Source: Clostridiales bacterium (GTDB taxonomy: Bacteria; Bacillota; Clostridia; Lachnospirales; WQUN01). Taken from it: a DNA stretch of 9,603 bases. The stretch spans positions 1-9,603 of the forward strand of contig JAISZF010000151.1 in the NCBI GenBank assembly GCA_031269415.1, read 5' to 3'. Shown here piece after piece: positions 1 through 6,533 of this stretch. The position numbers and the translations under genes are program-made. Below the pieces are notes generated by a model. The model was given only the letters and a program-made list of their open reading frames with translations. It did no database searches and was not told the DNA's origin. Position 1 is the first letter of the stretch; the number at the start of each line of letters is the position of its first letter.

Positions 1-201
1 ATATATTGTTTGCGCGCAAATAAAGAATATCAATCCGATTATATTATTGTAGATAACTAGCATACAGAAATCAGCGATCAGTGTGCAGATCATCCCGGCC
101 CGAAGCAGATACGCGTCGGTACGGCCTGCCGCGTAATCGCGGTATGAAAACGAAAACGTGATTATGGCAAGTATTACCGCAAACAGAATCTTATCTGCCA
201 T
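1..201 (-). CDS. Small multi-spanning membrane protein, N-terminal part (possibly YhhN/TMEM86-like)
   Basis: This reading frame starts with ATG at 201 and stays open for 67 codons to the left edge, so only the N-terminus is visible. The start overlaps the end of the upstream hydratase gene by 11 nt (ATGGCAGATAA holds both the start and the hydratase TAA), which suggests translational coupling. A weak GGAA lies just upstream. Residues 5-19 form a first hydrophobic segment, followed by a polar loop (YRDYAAGRTD) and two further hydrophobic stretches around residues 33-50 and 52-65. The second half has a pattern of small residue, AD, a run of hydrophobics, then Gly, Phe, Gln and Tyr (IADFCML, then GLIFFICAQTIY). 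This resembles the YhhN/TMEM86 lysoplasmalogenase family pattern of GD followed by G-x-x-F-x-x-x-Q/H-x-x-Y. That family match is from memory and tentative; that it is an integral membrane protein is fairly safe. Confidence 0.6.
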   Translation of the reverse strand, partial: MADKILFAVILAIITFSFSYRDYAAGRTDAYLLRAGMICTLIADFCMLVIYNNIIGLIFFICAQTIY

Positions 202-2440
202 TGTTCCATTTATTGCGATAATAGTTCATCAAACAGCCCGCCAGGACGCTCTCCGACTCAATGCCTGCCATTGGGTTCAACTTTAGTGTAAACGGACGCA
301 GCACGCCATCTTCAACAACATACGCGGTAAGGCTTTCCGCGCCGCTCTGAACGGCTTCGCGCACGCCCGGCGCGAAGATTACGGCGTTTAGTCCGAATTC
401 CGGCCCGTCTTCCAGCGCAAACGGCAGCATGCCCCAATTCATCAGGTTGGAACGGTAACGCTTGGTTGCGTACTCCCTTACGATATTTGCCCATCCGCCC
501 AAAACGCGCTGACATGAGGCCGCCTGTTCCCTCGCGGATCCGTCGCCGGGCTTTACAGCGTATATAACGCTCCCGATTCCGGTGTTTGCCGGGCTGTAAT
601 CCTCACCTAACAGATTCAGAATATCTTTCCATTCTCCGGGCAATTCACCGCCAGATTGCCATTTCGACGCGATTTCCCGGATTTCCTTCGCCCGCCCGAC
701 ATACTCGGGGTCTTTCCTCGAAAGGGTGAATTCGGCCAAAGCCAGCGGATTCGATCGGTATGACGACGTATCGCCGGAGGGGATCAGTTCGTCTGTCGTG
801 GTAACCGGATCGGTTATATACGAAGCTACCTTCAGCAGCAGATGCTCCGGCAGCGCCGGTATCTCCGGCCAATCCGTAATATTCGGCCCCAATTGAACCC
901 GCGCGGACGGATCAGGCTTCCCGAACCCGTTATATACCCGGTTGTCGTAGACCTTCCTGTTAAAATAATAGGCCGGTTTCGTATACCGCGATTCCAGTTC
1001 CGTCGCCGGTGTTATAGCGCCGTTATTTATCGCTGTGGCAGCCACCGAACGCGCGTCCATAAGCGCGACGGACGCGACTTGCCCGTTCGTGGGTTTCGAG
1101 CCTTCCCTGCTGGGGAAATTGCGCGTGGTATGGCGCACGCTGAACCCATTGTTAAACGGCACGTCGCCCGCGCCGAAACACGGGCCGCAGAACGCTGATC
1201 GCACTGTGGCGCCCGCTTCCATAATATCGGCTATTGCTCCGTTTTTAGTCAGTTCCAGGAATACGGGCTGGCTAGAGGGATACACGCTTAATCCGAACGC
1301 TCCGCTGCCGGTGGATTTGCCTCGCAGTATATCCGCGGCGCGGCAGATATTCTCAAAAGTGCCTCCCGCGCAGCCCGAAATTACCCCCTGATCGGCGAAG
1401 AGCTTCCCGTCCCTCACCTTATCCCTTAAAGAAAAACTCACCTTCTCCAGTTGAGCGTTGCCCTTTACTTCGGCGTCACGCAGAATATCGTCCAGGTTCG
1501 CGTTTAATTCATCGATTTCATATACGTTGCTGGGGTGAAACGGCAGCGCGATCATGGGTTTTATTCGCGATAGATCAACAAATATGAACGAATCATAATA
1601 CGCCACGCCGCCCGGTTTAAGTTCCCTGTACTCCTCGCCGCGGCCATGGATCTCATAATACTCCCTCACGCTGTCGTCAGTCCGCCATATGGACGACAGG
1701 CAGGTTGTTTCGGTAGTCATAACATCAATGCCGCTCCTGTAATCCACGCTGAGTTTCTCAATGCCGCCGCCCACAAACTCCATAACCTTGTTCTTGACAA
1801 AGCCGTTGGCGAATACCGCTTTTATTATCGCCAGCGCCACATCCTGAGGCCCCACGCCGTCACGCGGCTCACCTGACAGGTATACGCCCACGATCTCCGG
1901 CAGGGGCAGGTCATATGTCTGACAGAGCAATTGCTTGACCAATTCGCCGCCGCCCTCGCCTATCGCCATTGTACCTAAAGCGCCGTAGCGGGTATGGCTG
2001 TCGGAACCCAGGATCATTTTTCCGCAGCCGGCCATCATCTCGCGCATATACTGATGAATGACCGCTTGGTGCGCCGGCACATAGACGCCCCCGTATTTCC
2101 TGGCAGCCGTCAGCCCAAACAGATGATCGTCCTCGTTAATCGTGCCGCCCACGGCGCACAGGCTGTTGTGGCAGTTCGTCAGAACGTACGGCAGCGGGAA
2201 TTCCGTCAATCCGCTGGCTCGCGCGGTCTGAATTATATTCACATATGTAATGTCGTGAGAAGCCAGCGCGTCAAAGGTTATACTCAGGTTCGTCATGTCG
2301 TTCGGGTTAGATGTGTGCGCTTTGAGTATCGCGTAAGAGATTGTGTTACGGCGCGCTTCATCCTTGTCTATCGGCGCGCCGTGTTCCACAATATCCCTTC
2401 CGTCGCGTAAGAAAACCCCGTCTTTATACAGCCTTATCAT
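191..2440 (-). CDS. Aconitase-family [4Fe-4S] hydratase (YbhJ-like, substrate unknown)
   Basis: Predicted cytosolic hydro-lyase of the aconitase superfamily, 749 residues from the chosen start, close to the length of E. coli YbhJ (about 750). I place the start at 2440 because GAGGGGG (2449-2455) precedes that ATG by 8 nt; the longer frame from 2473 has no good ribosome binding site. Visible motifs, numbered from 2440: IHQY near 128-131 and GSDSHT at 145-150, matching the catalytic His and Asp-Ser-His of aconitase; one cluster cysteine in GCAGG at 357; two more in CGPC at 418 and 421; TTRNFPSR at 438-445, matching NRNFTGR; and SAR at 635-637, matching the Ser-x-Arg of the mobile swivel domain. 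RSNLMNWGMLPF at 663-674 matches the C-terminal aconitase motif. Cluster ligands and most catalytic residues are therefore present, so it is probably active. No citrate-cycle or leucine genes are nearby, so the substrate cannot be assigned. It lies 97 nt downstream of the spore lipoprotein gene and overlaps the next gene. Confidence 0.9.
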   Translation of the reverse strand: MIRLYKDGVFLRDGRDIVEHGAPIDKDEARRNTISYAILKAHTSNPNDMTNLSITFDALASHDITYVNIIQTARASGLTEFPLPYVLTNCHNSLCAVGGTINEDDHLFGLTAARKYGGVYVPAHQAVIHQYMREMMAGCGKMILGSDSHTRYGALGTMAIGEGGGELVKQLLCQTYDLPLPEIVGVYLSGEPRDGVGPQDVALAIIKAVFANGFVKNKVMEFVGGGIEKLSVDYRSGIDVMTTETTCLSSIWRTDDSVREYYEIHGRGEEYRELKPGGVAYYDSFIFVDLSRIKPMIALPFHPSNVYEIDELNANLDDILRDAEVKGNAQLEKVSFSLRDKVRDGKLFADQGVISGCAGGTFENICRAADILRGKSTGSGAFGLSVYPSSQPVFLELTKNGAIADIMEAGATVRSAFCGPCFGAGDVPFNNGFSVRHTTRNFPSREGSKPTNGQVASVALMDARSVAATAINNGAITPATELESRYTKPAYYFNRKVYDNRVYNGFGKPDPSARVQLGPNITDWPEIPALPEHLLLKVASYITDPVTTTDELIPSGDTSSYRSNPLALAEFTLSRKDPEYVGRAKEIREIASKWQSGGELPGEWKDILNLLGEDYSPANTGIGSVIYAVKPGDGSAREQAASCQRVLGGWANIVREYATKRYRSNLMNWGMLPFALEDGPEFGLNAVIFAPGVREAVQSGAESLTAYVVEDGVLRPFTLKLNPMAGIESESVLAGCLMNYYRNKWNNGR

Positions 2441-2448
2441 TTTAATGT

Positions 2449-2455
2449 CCCCCTC
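2449..2455 (-). promoter_or_regulatory. Ribosome binding site that sets the hydratase start
   Basis: On the minus strand this reads GAGGGGG, 8 nt before the ATG at 2440. It lies inside the longer open frame that begins at 2473, whose own upstream sequence has no comparable site. This is the reason for choosing the shorter protein. Confidence 0.7.
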
Positions 2456-2537
2456 GGATCGTCGCTCGGCCATAGATTTCGCCGCCGCGCAAGCCCATAG
2501 CCGATAATACTATCATACAGCTAAGCGCCGACGGCGT

Positions 2538-3065
2538 CTAGCCTCGCGGCACAAAATCGCCGGGCGGCGCAAGCGCGGGATCCTCGCTTGTACCGGAGTC
2601 GGGCATGCGGTTTATACGCCCCACCATGTCGCCGGCTGTGGTCACGCTGACATGATCGATGCCCTTATCAGTGGATTTAACCCTTTCCTCCACCAGGCGC
2701 TTAATATCTATCAGCTCGGAATCCGTATACCGGCTGTCTGTCTCCACGCCCACGATAGCCGTGTTTCCGGTTATAACGGCTGTGGCGGATTTTATTTCAT
2801 CCAGCCGCGAAACCGCTTCAGCAATCTTCTGGGATCGTTCCTCGCCGCTCAAGCCGGTAACGGCGGGAGTTACTGTGATGGTATTCGCTTCGGGGCTCCG
2901 CAGGCTGTAACTGCCGCCGCGGTGGTAAACACGGTTTGTGCCCTTTCCATAGTAGGCCCTAGCCTTGCCGCGAATGGCGGGCTGCTCATTGACGGCCGCG
3001 CAGCCGGTCAGACTTATGGCGAGGATCGCGGCAAGCGCTGAAGACGTTCGTAACCATCTGTGCAT
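2538..3065 (-). CDS. YhcN/YlaJ-family sporulation lipoprotein
   Basis: Predicted 175-residue lipoprotein of the YhcN/YlaJ family, whose known members are spore-associated membrane lipoproteins made in the forespore; their molecular role is poorly defined. The start at 3065 is chosen because AGGAGGAGG (3072-3080) lies 6 nt upstream; the open frame continues to an ATG at 3131 without a ribosome binding site. Residues 1-21 form a lipoprotein signal peptide with a basic start (HRWLR), a hydrophobic core, and the lipobox LTGC with the lipidated Cys at 22. A Gly/Arg/Tyr-rich linker follows (about 32-57). Residues about 78-154 carry the family fold: a helix (KIAEAVSRL), the strands ATAVITGNTAIVGVE, a charged helix (DIKRLVEERV), and IDHVSVTTAGDMVGRINRM. 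The last 20 residues are a Pro/Gly/Asp-rich tail. The gene is divergent from the FkbH-like gene and on the same strand as the hydratase. Its presence is the main evidence for an endospore former. Confidence 0.87.
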   Translation of the reverse strand: MHRWLRTSSALAAILAISLTGCAAVNEQPAIRGKARAYYGKGTNRVYHRGGSYSLRSPEANTITVTPAVTGLSGEERSQKIAEAVSRLDEIKSATAVITGNTAIVGVETDSRYTDSELIDIKRLVEERVKSTDKGIDHVSVTTAGDMVGRINRMPDSGTSEDPALAPPGDFVPRG

Positions 3066-3071
3066 ATTAGG

Positions 3072-3080
3072 CCTCCTCCT
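3072..3080 (-). promoter_or_regulatory. Strong ribosome binding site of the spore lipoprotein gene
   Basis: The minus strand reads AGGAGGAGG, 6 nt before the ATG at 3065. It decides against the upstream ATG at 3131, which would add 22 residues before the signal peptide and has no such site. Confidence 0.85.
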
Positions 3081-3113
3081 AAGATATAGGTTTAGTATTT
3101 TACAAAATATACA

Positions 3114-3144
3114 AATTATGTATGGAGGCATTTAAAAATCATTC
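3114..3144 (-). promoter_or_regulatory. Candidate forespore (sigma-G/F-like) promoter of the spore lipoprotein gene
   Basis: On the minus strand GAATG (3140-3144) is followed after 19 nt by CATAATT (3114-3120). This is close to the B. subtilis sigma-G pattern of G-A/C-ATR, 17-18 nt, CAT-x-x-TA, with one mismatch in the -10 and a spacer one base long. It would give a leader of about 40 nt before the strong ribosome binding site. The placement fits a YhcN-type gene, but short AT-rich motifs arise by chance and the assignment is tentative. Confidence 0.3.
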
Positions 3145-3230
3145 CTGCGCAATTAACCCATCCGATCTTGCTCAAGAGATTTACGGGATTGTCGTTCCTA
3201 AAGACTCTTTTAATTTTTACCGCCGTATGT

Positions 3231-3236
3231 TATGAT
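3231..3236 (+). promoter_or_regulatory. Possible -10 box for the FkbH-like gene
   Basis: TATGAT lies 47 nt before the ATG at 3284, within the 218-nt divergent gap 3066-3283. The matching -35 region (around 3208-3213, TTTTAA at 17 nt) is poor, so this would be a weak or activator-dependent promoter if real. A small inverted repeat AAAGA-C-TCTTT (3200-3210) sits over the candidate -35 and could be an operator, or chance. Confidence 0.22.
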
Positions 3237-3283
3237 GAAGACACGCTTATTTTGACACAAAAACAAATTACAGGGGTTTTTCT

Positions 3284-6200
3284 ATGAATGACAATATCTG
3301 GCTTGTTGTATGGGATTTGGACCGGACTTTTTTTGACGGCGGCGATTCGGAGACTCATGAGAATTACGCGGAGATCATTAAGACGCTTATCCGCCGCGGC
3401 ATTATGAACGCCTGCTGCTCTCGCGGCTCGCTTCAAACAGCCCGTATCAGACTGGAGGAGATGGGCGTATGGGATTGCTTGATTTTTCCTTCCGTAAGCG
3501 GCAATGGGATTTCCAAAGCCGAGCGCGTGGAGCAGATTATAAAGAATACCAGACTGCGCCCTCAGTATACATTATATCTTGACAATAATATCTTCAACAG
3601 AAAATTGGCCGAGGCGGCGCTTCCCAGACTCAATACCGCACGGCCGGACGATATATTCACTTTAATCAGGCAGCCAGAGATGAAAGGCTTTACCGACAAA
3701 CTGCATGTTCGCCTGGCGCAGTATAAACTGGCAAAACCCTTGACGGAGGGCAAGAGTTCCTCCGATTTTGACGTTATGGCTCACGCTGTGATGGAATGCG
3801 CGCTTGTGGACAGCGCCTCGTACATATCAGATATTCAGAGTATTTTCGCGGAATCGGAGGCTCTCAATTATACGGGGAAGCGGCTGTCGCCCGATGAAGT
3901 GACCGCTCTGCTCAATGAGCCCGATATCAGGCATGGCTGCGTTACCTTAAAGGATATACGCGAAGACCATGGCGTCGTAGGGTTTTACGCCGTGCGCGCG
4001 AATAAGCTGACGCATTTTGTTTTCAGCTCGGAACTGATGGATATTCCGGGCGTTGAGCAATGGACTTACTCGAAATTGGGATATCCTATATTGTCTTCAA
4101 AATCCAAATTTTGCGTAGGCGAGCTGAGCAGCGCCCCGGCTCCCGACTGGATTAATCAATCCTCCGGTGGAGCGGCGGCGCTGGACATCCCAGCTCAGCG
4201 TCTGCTCGTGCGCGGAAGCTCCGAATTAGCCGGCATAACCCGTTATCTGAAAAAATACGTCGCTATTACAGCCGAGATTTTCGAAGAACCGGCGTCGATC
4301 TGCTATATCGCGAAGGGCCGGCAGTATACGGACGAAGAAAAGAAGGCCATCCTGCGGGCTGCCCCCGGCTTGGAGCAGAATGTTTTTACCACGGCCATGT
4401 TTTCCGGGGAATATGATTATGTGCTGGTCAACATTATCTCGGAACGGAGCATGATAAAATACTCCGATAAAACCAATTCAGCTCTCAGTGTTTATCTGTC
4501 ACGGGAACATTTGAACAAGCTTGACTCAGAATTCTTTGATCAGTTTCAGAGCTATGTGTACAGCGACGACGAATTGGATGACAGTCTGCAATACATATGC
4601 GACAATCTGCCAGCGCAGACATCTCTGATCATAATGACCGCTCCTGAAGTGGCCTTCACCCGTGTAAGCACAGCCGACGGGAGCGATCCGGATCGTTTCG
4701 CCGCCGATTATCAGCGAAGGCTCCGTTATAACGCTATCGCTGAGGAGATCGTGGTGCGCAATACAAACGCGTATCTGCTGGACATCCGCGGCATGGTTAA
4801 GTCGGAAGCGGACCTTACTGATTTCCATGTGCTTCATTACGGCCCGCAAGTCGATTACGAATTATCGCGCGTCCTGACGGCGCTTTTGGGCGTCAGGCTG
4901 CCTGATCCCAACCGACAGGCGTCGTCTTCCGTACCGCTGGTTAAGGCAAAGCTGGTTCCGGATACCGAATTAAGGCTGTCTTACAGGGCTTTTATTGTCA
5001 ACGGCCTGTTTGTCACCCAGGTTGAGCAGCCTGAATTGGCGGGCGTACTGTTCTCGTTCAGCGTAATGATGGGAAGTCAGGTAATTGACGAGGCCGGCTT
5101 CTCCGCCGACTCTCTGCGTGAAACGCGTATTTCGGCGTTCGGCGTCTACTGGACCCGTGTGGGCGTGAAATACAATAATCAACAATATTATTTCGATACA
5201 TCCTATTTTGTGTACAATGAAAAAACCGTCTTCAACTATATCGACAAAACAGCGCCGAATTTTGCCAATATCCACCACGGCCATCTCCTTCCGCTCTACG
5301 ACGCGTCGGAAAACATCAAACGTTTAAGCGGCGATTTCAGCGCGGAGGTTTTGGCGCTGCTGTCAACCGGACTCTCCGTGTTTGACTATTTTGAGCGGCG
5401 GGGTATTGAAGAGATCTCTATCCTGGCCGACGCCAAAGCCGCGCCTCTGATTATGGACAGCGCCGGAACCGCGAAAACCAGAATAAAGCATTTGTTTACG
5501 CTGGATATGCCATTCAGCCTCGGAGCTTCCCTGGGTATGCGTCAATTCAGGTTTAACGCGTTTACCTCCGACACTATACAGAACCACTTAGGCGACGGGG
5601 ATGTACTTCTGATCGCCTGCATGCCCGGAAAACGCGAGACCGCCGATATTACGAAACTTATTCCGGGTAAAGTTAAGATCGTCTGGCTCCATACGCTGCT
5701 GCATACTTTATCCACAGAGCGTTTCTTCGCGGCCGGAATTAAAGACGCCGTAGCACGCGGAGGCGGCGGCCCTGTTATCGCCTTGAGACTCCCCACGATA
5801 CGCGCCCTGAAAAGCCCGTCTCCGGAGGATAGGGCTCTTTTATCATACAGTACAGCCAAACTGCTTACGGAAGCCGGGCAGAATATATCGTCCTTACCGG
5901 GCGTCCTTACCGGGGTTTCCTTTGAAAAGCTCTCGCGGACAGCCATATTACCGCCCGTCGAGCTGGACGCCGAAGATGTTTGGAGATTTTCTGACCGAAG
6001 CGATACCCACATGAATATAAAAGACGGGCTGCGCCGCACAGTGGGTCAGCCGGAAAGATACGCCGGCACGGTGTATATCTTCGGAGGCAGTATGGTATTT
6101 GGAAAGTTGGTGTCCGACGAGGAAACCATAGCCAGCCGGCTGCAGGCTTCCATTAATCTGCCTTTGCGCGTTGTAAACTGCGCCAACTTTGACGGGCGTA

Positions 6201-6475
6201 TGCAGGCCAGCCGTATGCTGTCGATGGTTAACTTAATAGATTTTCGTCCCAACGATGTTATTGTAATCGCCATGGAGGAGGATCAAACGGCTTCCACTAT
6301 CATTCCGTTTCAGTTTAAGTATATTGATAATTCCTTTATTAAAGCCGACGCGCTCTCCGTGCTGAACGACTCCGCCGGAGCGTATTATATGAATAATGTA
6401 TACAGCCCGCGAGGCAACGAATTGGTCGCGGATTTGCTTCGGGAGAAGATCTACGGGTTGGTAAGGCTGTTTTAA
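3284..6475 (+). CDS. Giant multidomain FkbH-like HAD protein with two SGNH-like regions
   Basis: Intact frame of 1063 codons; AGGGG at 3272-3276 lies 7 nt before the ATG. Residues 1-150 are a HAD-IIIC domain of the FkbH type: DLDRT at 11-15, Ser46, Lys78, and YLDNN at 98-102 (family norm is DDN). Residues about 170-275 match the FkbH C-terminal acyltransferase-like part (NYTGKRLS, then DHGVVGFYAV). In place of the usual SCR there is SSE at 248-250. Residues about 305-540 look like an SGNH-type region (LLVRGSSEL at 307-315; DFHVLHYG at 513-520). Residues about 560-650 look like a beta-sandwich. Residues about 696-810 resemble a Rossmann domain but lack GxGxxG. Residues 925-1063 form a second SGNH-like region (GGSMVFG, then NNVYSPRGNEL). 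FkbH proteins load glycerate from 1,3-bisphosphoglycerate onto carrier proteins, and fused SGNH domains occur in surface-glycan modification. Either role here is inferred. No signal peptide, so probably cytosolic. Confidence 0.85.
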   Translation: MNDNIWLVVWDLDRTFFDGGDSETHENYAEIIKTLIRRGIMNACCSRGSLQTARIRLEEMGVWDCLIFPSVSGNGISKAERVEQIIKNTRLRPQYTLYLDNNIFNRKLAEAALPRLNTARPDDIFTLIRQPEMKGFTDKLHVRLAQYKLAKPLTEGKSSSDFDVMAHAVMECALVDSASYISDIQSIFAESEALNYTGKRLSPDEVTALLNEPDIRHGCVTLKDIREDHGVVGFYAVRANKLTHFVFSSELMDIPGVEQWTYSKLGYPILSSKSKFCVGELSSAPAPDWINQSSGGAAALDIPAQRLLVRGSSELAGITRYLKKYVAITAEIFEEPASICYIAKGRQYTDEEKKAILRAAPGLEQNVFTTAMFSGEYDYVLVNIISERSMIKYSDKTNSALSVYLSREHLNKLDSEFFDQFQSYVYSDDELDDSLQYICDNLPAQTSLIIMTAPEVAFTRVSTADGSDPDRFAADYQRRLRYNAIAEEIVVRNTNAYLLDIRGMVKSEADLTDFHVLHYGPQVDYELSRVLTALLGVRLPDPNRQASSSVPLVKAKLVPDTELRLSYRAFIVNGLFVTQVEQPELAGVLFSFSVMMGSQVIDEAGFSADSLRETRISAFGVYWTRVGVKYNNQQYYFDTSYFVYNEKTVFNYIDKTAPNFANIHHGHLLPLYDASENIKRLSGDFSAEVLALLSTGLSVFDYFERRGIEEISILADAKAAPLIMDSAGTAKTRIKHLFTLDMPFSLGASLGMRQFRFNAFTSDTIQNHLGDGDVLLIACMPGKRETADITKLIPGKVKIVWLHTLLHTLSTERFFAAGIKDAVARGGGGPVIALRLPTIRALKSPSPEDRALLSYSTAKLLTEAGQNISSLPGVLTGVSFEKLSRTAILPPVELDAEDVWRFSDRSDTHMNIKDGLRRTVGQPERYAGTVYIFGGSMVFGKLVSDEETIASRLQASINLPLRVVNCANFDGRMQASRMLSMVNLIDFRPNDVIVIAMEEDQTASTIIPFQFKYIDNSFIKADALSVLNDSAGAYYMNNVYSPRGNELVADLLREKIYGLVRLF

Positions 6476-6483
6476 CGATAGAC

Positions 6484-6532
6484 AAAAACGCGTTCATCGG
6501 GTCCGTTTACGGGCTGATGAACGTGTTTTTTT
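6484..6532. terminator. Bidirectional intrinsic terminator between convergent genes
   Basis: An 11-bp stem pairs 6488-6498 (ACGCGTTCATC) with 6516-6526 (GATGAACGTGT), all Watson-Crick except one G-T pair, with a 17-nt loop. Seven Ts (6526-6532) follow on the plus strand and five As (6484-6488) precede it, giving a T-tract on the minus strand too. It starts 8 nt after the stop of the FkbH-like gene and lies directly beyond the stop of the MalG-type permease, so it can end both transcripts. Confidence 0.88.
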
Positions 6533-6533
6533 C

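Noticed and set aside
842..1391. Two overlapping plus-strand frames of 118 codons
   Set aside because: Both are antisense to the conserved core of the hydratase and show no family resemblance.
2441..2473. Eleven extra N-terminal residues for the hydratase from the ATG at 2473
   Set aside because: No ribosome binding site precedes 2473, while GAGGGGG lies 8 nt before the ATG at 2440.
2527..2537. CGCC-GAC-GGCG small hairpin near the lipoprotein stop, considered as a terminator
   Set aside because: Only 4 bp, a 3-nt loop and no T-tract; too weak to call.
3066..3131. Longer form of the spore lipoprotein from the ATG at 3131
   Set aside because: It would put 22 residues before a complete lipoprotein signal peptide and lacks a ribosome binding site; AGGAGGAGG marks 3065.
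3252..3257. TTGACA as a -35 box of the FkbH-like gene
   Set aside because: The -10 would fall on the ribosome binding site (3272-3276), leaving no leader; no TATAAT-like box is found at 17 nt.
5542..6039. Minus-strand open frame of 165 codons inside the giant gene
   Set aside because: Serine/proline-rich shadow frame antisense to a region with clear coding signal on the plus strand.
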